DNA of 64,000 bases from Struthio camelus. Taxonomy: Eukaryota; Chordata; Aves; Struthioniformes; Struthionidae. A program made the position numbers and the translations under genes. The stretch spans positions 23,371,068 through 23,435,067 of the forward strand of contig NC_090952.1 of the NCBI RefSeq assembly GCF_040807025.1, written 5' to 3'. The notes under the pieces were generated by a model, which had not been told where the DNA came from, searched no databases, and was given only the letters and a program-made list of their open reading frames with translations. This document shows positions 54,762-64,000 of the stretch, piece by piece (within the stretch, counting starts at the first letter, position 1; the number at the start of each line of letters is the position of its first letter).

Positions 54762-54845
54762 ATGGGGCGCTGCTGGGGCCGCCGCCTTCGCCGGGCCCGC
54801 CGCGCCGCCGGAGGCTGCCTGCGGCGCCGCCCGCGGGGCCTGTAG
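54762..54845 (+). promoter_or_regulatory. 27-codon Arg-rich uORF, PABIR2 leader
   Basis: The ATG at 54,762 begins MGRCWGRRLRRARR and stops at TAG. A second, nine-codon uORF (MRSRGGRRL) lies at 54,862-54,891 with G at -3. A third ATG at 54,892 overlaps the main start out of frame. All lie in the perfect repeat and so occur in both genes. Confidence 0.35.
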
Positions 54846-54953
54846 GGGCGGCGGCGGCGGCATGAGGAGCCGCGGCGGCCGCCGGCTGTGAATGGGCGTC
54901 GCGGCGGAGCGGGAGGAGCCGGAGCCGCGGGAGCCGCCGCCGCCGCCGCCGCG

Positions 54954-63660
<8,707 letters not shown>

Positions 63661-64000
63661 CTTAATCAGTTCTGAGTCAGTGTTTGGCTGTGCTGTTCCC
63701 TTGCTGTACTCCTGTACAGAGAAACGAACTCTGATCCTTGAACCATTAACACAAGGATTAATATTAAATGGAAAAATTATTGTAACTGTAATCCTTGGCA
63801 ACTTTCCAGTGATTTTGATTTATCCATTTAATGGACATGTTAGACCATATTAATGTCTGATTTTGCGGATTTATTTTATAAGCAAGATGTCTGCTAAGAT
63901 TATACTAACTTTTTTGCTTTCAAAAACTTGCATACACTTTTTGATTCCAAGATAGGTGTCTACCTATTAGTGTTGCAATTTTTAGAAAAATACTTCTATC
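63661..64000 (+). other. PABIR2: PABIR2 3' UTR, start
   Basis: No AATAAA or other convincing poly(A) signal is seen before the window ends, so the 3' UTR continues beyond it. A short open frame at 63,641-63,853 starts inside exon 10 and looks incidental. Confidence 0.7.

Noticed and set aside
54888-54953. N-terminal extension of PABIR2 (and its mirror in PABIR3) from a GTG
   Set aside because: The first in-frame ATG is MAQEK, the usual family start; the extension begins with GTG and is Ala/Gly-rich leader sequence.

Overview
The window is vertebrate nuclear DNA, most likely from a bird, or failing that another sauropsid. A truncated CR1 LINE with the typical 3' end lies near 3.9 kb. Worn MIR/CORE-SINE pieces are present. 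Three multi-exon genes have GT-AG introns and CpG-island promoters. The gene order matches human Xq26.3 (PABIR2/FAM122B, PABIR3/FAM122C, MOSPD1), read here in the opposite direction.

Layout. 1-9.8 kb is gene-poor and holds old repeats. 9.8-10.6 kb is the MOSPD1 CpG island with an inferred leader exon. MOSPD1 (+) has five coding exons from 15,591 to 24,150 (215 aa) and several poly(A) signals to about 25.4 kb. About 25.4-32.7 kb is a convergent intergenic stretch in which I see no gene. PABIR3 (-) has ten coding exons from 50,369 down to 34,271 (284 aa). A 3.9 kb spacer separates the two PABIR promoters. PABIR2 (+) has ten coding exons from 54,954 to 63,660 (284 aa), and its 3' UTR runs out of the window.

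The most striking structure is a perfect 509-bp inverted repeat (50,206-50,714 and 54,609-55,117). It carries the 5' leader, exon 1 and the start of intron 1 of both head-to-head PABIR genes. Exon 1 is identical base for base, while exon 2 differs at about 16 of 79 positions. This points to recent gene conversion limited to the promoter and first exon, or to an assembly error in very GC-rich DNA. The spacer also holds weak hints of an unrecognised minus-strand transcription unit divergent from PABIR2.

Functionally, PABIR proteins are PP2A-B55 inhibitors. Both copies here keep the B55-binding helix and the HERE motif in exons 3-5. MOSPD1 is an ER-membrane MSP-domain protein of the VAP-like contact-site family. 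Its inferred leader holds a 78-codon upstream ORF in strong start context that crosses the exon 1/exon 2 junction. All splice sites were read by eye. Transcription starts, UTR limits and transcription-factor sites are inferences.
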